In this document: piece after piece, positions 63,656-64,000 of the stretch
How positions within the stretch are numbered: the stretch's first letter is position 1
Layout: each line of letters starts with the position of its first letter
Assembly: GCF_014647435.1 (NCBI RefSeq)
Contig: NZ_BMPE01000006.1
Location: 1 to 64,000, forward strand
Length of the DNA: 64,000 nt
Source of the DNA: Deinococcus radiotolerans
GTDB taxonomy: Bacteria > Deinococcota > Deinococci > Deinococcales > Deinococcaceae
Reading direction: 5' to 3'
Notes under the pieces: generated by a model
Databases searched by the model: none
Told to the model about the DNA's origin: nothing
The model's input: only the letters and a program-made list of their open reading frames with translations
Made by a program: the position numbers and the translations under genes

Positions 63656-64000
63656 ATGACCCGCCTGACCGACCGACTCCTGAACGTCCGCAAACGCCGC
63701 GCCCTCGGCTGGGCCGCCCTGGCCTACGCCGGGGTGGTGCTGGCCGGTGCGCTGGTGGGCGCCGATATCACCCTGCGCAGCAAGACGCGCTGGGTGAAGG
63801 GCGTGTTCGTGCCGGTGGGTCGGCGCGGGAACGAGGTGTACCTGCCCGCGAGCAGCGAAACCCTGTCGCGCGGCCCCATCGGGATCGTGCCGCTGCTCCC
63901 GAACAAGGGACACGCGGTGCTGGGTGAGCGGCAGGTCGTGGGCACTCTGGTGCGCCGCCCGGTGCAGGAGGAACGCGGCGTGCTGCCCAACGGCGCGCTC
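63656..64000 (+). CDS. N-terminal part of a membrane-anchored hydrolase (cut by window end)
   Basis: 115 codons are visible: a basic start, one membrane helix (ALGWAALAYAGVVLAGALVG, about 16-35), then an N-terminal beta region (KGVFVPVGRRGNEVYLPASS, RGPIGIVPLLPNKGHAVLG). It resembles the lead-in of alpha/beta hydrolases that carry their catalytic core later; no nucleophile is in view. The frame is still open at the edge. Confidence 0.6.
   Translation, partial: MTRLTDRLLNVRKRRALGWAALAYAGVVLAGALVGADITLRSKTRWVKGVFVPVGRRGNEVYLPASSETLSRGPIGIVPLLPNKGHAVLGERQVVGTLVRRPVQEERGVLPNGAL

Overview
The window is high-GC, gene-dense bacterial chromosome from a Deinococcus-type organism. The evidence is the competence/type IV pilus set pilM-N-O-P-Q fused to shikimate genes, a Ro60 ortholog (rsr) beside Y-RNA-like genes, very short or absent 5' leaders behind TAnnnT -10 boxes, and an overall gene content typical of that genus. 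The species cannot be named from sequence alone. Apart from one possible small dispersed repeat there is no phage, IS element or CRISPR array; this is core plus light accessory chromosome.

Layout. 1-9.5 kb (minus strand): pilM-pilN-pilO-pilP/W-like-pilQ, a terminator, then aroC-aroK-aroB-aroQ and a truncated esterase. 10-18.8 kb: a lipoprotein, murF, a 5'-nucleotidase lipoprotein, an acetamidase/formamidase, an amidohydrolase, a helix-turn-helix protein and rsr. 18.9-20.5 kb: an 11-member array of tRNA and tRNA-like genes, all on the minus strand, pointing at and ending just upstream of rsr. 20.7-35 kb: fakA/asp23, M17 aminopeptidase, molybdopterin oxidoreductase, mug DNA glycosylase, hydrolases, HD-GYP, GNAT, a DUF4258-like protein, and a MarR/P450 pair. 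35-45 kb: purH, an indoleamine-dioxygenase-like heme protein, small membrane and GrpB proteins, an HxlR/nitroreductase divergent pair, a second 5'-nucleotidase and an ABC-F ATPase. 45-49.5 kb: a zinc-starvation island (znuB, znuC, znuA, zinc-free L28, COG0523 GTPase, an unknown divergent gene and a Zur-like palindrome). 49.6-64 kb: trxB, HD hydrolase, slyD, CAP-domain protein, moeA, GH13 amylase, a tRNA nucleotidyltransferase, tRNA-Ala, GGDEF protein, TauE plus small membrane partner, an APH-like kinase, a FadB-like beta-oxidation enzyme, and a truncated hydrolase at the edge.

Most notable: the array upstream of rsr. Four of its eleven members are tRNA-like molecules carrying an extra capped hairpin of about 40-48 nt. 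These hairpins share an invariant CUUG strand facing an invariant CCGN strand, between helices that differ in sequence but stay paired. CUUG/CCGA is the signature of the Ro60-binding helix of Y RNAs. In three members the hairpin sits at or next to the anticodon arm while the D and T arms stay intact; in the fourth it replaces nearly everything except the acceptor and T arm. Several array members without the hairpin are degenerate as tRNAs (no U33, unpaired acceptor, no G18G19, short variable arm in a Leu species). I infer a family of tRNA/Y-RNA chimeras serving Rsr, in circularly permuted order relative to classic Y RNAs. This is the best candidate for an undescribed system here; it rests on manual folding and on Y RNA consensus recalled from memory.
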